A stretch of DNA of 8,247 nucleotides from JACTUC01 sp964477685. GTDB lineage: Archaea > Thermoproteota > Methanomethylicia > Methanomethylicales > Methanomethylicaceae. Below, one piece after another: positions 7,190-8,247 of this stretch; position 1 is the stretch's first letter, and each line of letters opens with the position of its first letter. The notes beneath the pieces are model-generated. The model searched no databases. It was not told where the DNA came from and saw only the letters and a list, made by a program, of their open reading frames with translations. The position numbers and the translations under genes are program-made. The DNA lies in the NCBI GenBank assembly GCA_964477685.1, contig CAYZHK010000064.1:1-8247 (forward strand), given 5' to 3'.

Positions 7190-7597
7190 ATGAAGGTACT
7201 GCAAGTCGGGGCGGGCAACATCGGCAAGATTCTCATCAAGGAGCTCAAGGCGATGAGCCATGAAGTCAGTGTCATGGACCACAGCGCCGAGATCTGTGAA
7301 GAGGTGGCAAAGGACTTTGATGTCATGGTCTTCAAGGGAGACATGACGAACCTCGATGACCTGGAGGAGCTCAGGGTCGATAAGTTCGACCTATTCATCG
7401 CCGTCACGGGGGACGAGAGCAACAACATACTCGGATGCGTCATCGCCAAGGATCTCGGCGTGAAGAAGACCATTGCCCGCATCCATGACCCAAGGCTGGC
7501 CAAGATGGCAAACAAGCTGGGGATAACCAACACCATCTGCCCAGAGATAGCCGCCGCCGAGAAGATCCTTATGATAATAGCCCGCGACTGGGCATGA
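7190..7597 (+). CDS. trkA: TrkA/RCK-N domain potassium uptake regulatory protein
   Basis: A 135-residue soluble protein made of a single RCK N-terminal (TrkA-N) Rossmann domain. From the ATG, MKVLQVGAGNIGKILIKEL holds the dinucleotide-binding GxGxxG at residues 7-12. The acidic Asp at the end of the second strand (VSVMDHS) is expected to bind the adenine ribose of NAD(H). FKGDMTNLDDL, LFIAVTGDESNNILGCVIAKDLG and TIARIHDPRLAKMANKLGI are typical family blocks. RCK proteins form rings under TrkH and gate it in response to NAD(H)/ATP. E. coli TrkA carries two RCK-N/RCK-C pairs; here there is one RCK-N and no TrkA-C domain. A GTG at 7181 would add three residues, but it forms part of GGTGG, a ribosome-binding site well placed for the ATG at 7190, so I prefer the ATG. 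Confidence 0.93.
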   Translation: MKVLQVGAGNIGKILIKELKAMSHEVSVMDHSAEICEEVAKDFDVMVFKGDMTNLDDLEELRVDKFDLFIAVTGDESNNILGCVIAKDLGVKKTIARIHDPRLAKMANKLGITNTICPEIAAAEKILMIIARDWA

Positions 7598-7600
7598 CGA

Positions 7601-7618
7601 GCCAGAGGGATCTCTGGC
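7601..7618. terminator. Hairpin between convergent trkA and tRNA-Ile
   Basis: GCCAGAG (7601-7607) pairs perfectly with CTCTGGC (7612-7618) around a 4-base loop, 3 bases after the trkA stop and 16 bases from the tRNA-Ile 3' end. It could end or stabilise transcripts from both sides. There is no T-tract, which archaeal termination usually needs, so the terminator label is tentative. Confidence 0.35.
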
Positions 7619-7633
7619 GGTGCCGAAAGTAAG

Positions 7634-7711
7634 TGGTGGGCCCGGAGGGATTCGAACCCTCGACCACTCGATTATCAGTCGAGTGCTCATACCAAGCTGA
7701 GCTACGAGCCC
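7634..7711 (-). tRNA. tRNA-Ile (anticodon GAT)
   Basis: The minus strand folds as a full cloverleaf: acceptor GGGCTCG/CGGGCCC (7705-7711 with 7638-7644, one G·U), D arm GCTC/GAGC with a 10-base loop, anticodon stem CTCGA/TCGAG with loop CTGATAA, 5-base variable loop, T arm GAGGG-TTCGAAT-CCCTC and discriminator A. Anticodon GAT reads ATC/ATT isoleucine codons. The 3' CCA is encoded (7634-7636). There is no intron. AAATAAATT on the minus strand (7740-7748) about 33 bases upstream is a likely TATA box. Confidence 0.97.
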
Positions 7712-7797
7712 TCACCGCTCATGAAATTGAAGCCTTGGCAATTTATTTCTTTTGCCTATAAGCTTAAATCCGACCGGAAGAGCTTCCATTATTGGAC
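7712..7797. promoter_or_regulatory. Divergent promoter spacer for the two tRNA genes
   Basis: This 86-base AT-rich spacer separates two outward-reading tRNAs. For tRNA-Ile (minus) the box AAATAAATT lies at 7740-7748, about 33 bases upstream. For tRNA-Ala (plus) TATAAGCTTAAAT at 7757-7769 lies about 32 bases upstream. Both distances fit archaeal TATA boxes with very short 5' leaders. No gene is seen in it. Confidence 0.6.
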
Positions 7798-7872
7798 GGG
7801 CCGGTAGATCAGCGGAAGATCGCTCGCCTCGCACGCGAGAGGCCGCGGGTTCAAATCCCGCCCGGTCCACCA
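7798..7872 (+). tRNA. tRNA-Ala (anticodon CGC)
   Basis: Full cloverleaf on the plus strand: acceptor GGGCCGG/CCGGTCC (7798-7804 with 7862-7868), D arm GATC/GATC with a short 7-base loop, anticodon stem CTCGC/GCGAG with loop CTCGCAC, variable loop AGGCC, T arm GCGGG-TTCAAAT-CCCGC, discriminator A and encoded CCA (7870-7872). Anticodon CGC reads GCG alanine codons. The acceptor stem contains G3·U70, the identity element for alanyl-tRNA synthetase, which independently confirms the assignment. There is no intron. Confidence 0.97.
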
Positions 7873-7916
7873 CCGAAGTGACCTCATCCTCGCCAGCCCT
7901 CACCGAGGCCCAAGGG

Positions 7917-8247
7917 CTACTTCTCAGCCCCTCCCTTCACAATGAGGACCGGGCATGCCGCTTCCTCTACCACCTTCTTGCTGACGCTGCCGAGGAATAG
8001 TCCCTTTATTCCGCCCAATCCCCGGCTGCCTATCACAATCAGGTCGTGCCCGCCCCTCTTGGACTGCTTGATGATCTCCTCCCAGGCCCTCCCTTTGACG
8101 ATCATTGTCTTGACCTCGATCCTGGGGTAGGACTCTTTGACCCTGTTGAGGGCCTTCTCGATTATTGAGTCATAGAAAACCGTCACCTCCTTCATGTAGG
8201 ACTCCACTATCGCCGGGGGCATGGTCGGGGGCGGCGTGGGGATGAGG
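7917..8247 (-). CDS. Universal stress protein (UspA family), C-terminal part
   Basis: The frame runs off the right edge, so the N-terminal strand and first helix are missing. An ATG at 8222 exists, but the frame is open upstream of it with LIPTPPPTMPPAIV, the Pro-rich loop typical of the middle of Usp proteins, so I do not treat that ATG as the start. The visible end has the ATP-binding signature G-2x-G-9x-G-S in GSRGLGGIKGLFLGSVS, preceded by DLIVI and followed by VVEEAACPVLIVK, the standard last helix and strand. This places it among nucleotide-binding Usp proteins, small cytosolic dimers linked to stress and energy status. It converges on tRNA-Ala, whose end lies 44 bases away; that short gap shows no recognisable feature. 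Confidence 0.92.
   Translation of the reverse strand, partial: LIPTPPPTMPPAIVESYMKEVTVFYDSIIEKALNRVKESYPRIEVKTMIVKGRAWEEIIKQSKRGGHDLIVIGSRGLGGIKGLFLGSVSKKVVEEAACPVLIVKGGAEK

Noticed and set aside
7159..7536. Minus-strand open frame of 125 codons opposite trkA
   Set aside because: The plus strand encodes an unmistakable RCK-N protein; the antisense frame is a Ser/Leu/Met-rich mirror without family motifs.
7752..8000. Plus-strand open frame of 82 codons across tRNA-Ala
   Set aside because: It reads through the tRNA gene and the antisense of the Usp gene; it has no independent support.

Overview
The window looks like a chromosomal piece of an archaeon, most likely in the TACK (Thermoproteota-type) group. 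Its 16S rRNA begins with the archaeal CCGGTTGATCCTGCCGG signature and carries the archaeal motif ACGGGGCGCAGCAGGCGCGA. The 515-region reads GTGTCAGCCGCCGCGGTAA, a variant I associate with Nitrososphaeria/Bathyarchaeia-like lineages. Many genes have TATA-like boxes about 30 bases upstream with little or no leader. I cannot fix the class from memory; a 16S tree would settle it. Coding DNA is GC-rich and the few intergenic promoters stand out as AT-rich islands.

Layout. Bases 1-923 hold the 5' part of a 16S rRNA gene on the minus strand; its 3' end is off the left edge. A 30-base insert at 142-171 sits in the 790 loop. It folds with its exons into a textbook archaeal bulge-helix-bulge, and excision restores the universal sequence exactly, so I call it a mini-intron. 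A structured leader and a candidate rRNA promoter follow (924-1180). A small FKBP-type prolyl isomerase gene on the plus strand (1366-1698) converges on a minus-strand gene block.

The minus-strand block, in transcription order, is trkH-type potassium transporter (7122-5554), LigD-type primase-polymerase (5522-4638), Ku (4648-3833), a fused ATP-dependent DNA ligase plus 3'-phosphoesterase (3836-2436) and a DUF72 TIM-barrel protein (2431-1688). The last four overlap or lie within 4 bases of each other. Together polymerase, Ku, ligase and phosphoesterase form a complete bacterial-type non-homologous end-joining (NHEJ) set, which is rare in archaea. The DUF72 gene, of unknown function, is the obvious candidate accessory.

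To the right, a single-domain TrkA/RCK NAD-binding protein (7190-7597, plus) is divergent from trkH across a 67-base spacer with a palindromic AT box; the two probably form a Trk potassium uptake system. Two tRNA genes diverge from one AT-rich spacer: tRNA-Ile(GAT) on minus and tRNA-Ala(CGC) on plus, both with encoded CCA. The right edge holds the C-terminal part of a universal stress protein (minus, 5' end outside the window).

Most noteworthy are the 16S mini-intron, which also breaks the 806R/785F primer site used in surveys, the archaeal NHEJ operon with its LIG-PE fusion and DUF72 partner, and a 12-base copy of the 16S 530 loop in the rRNA leader, where it is base-paired in a stem.
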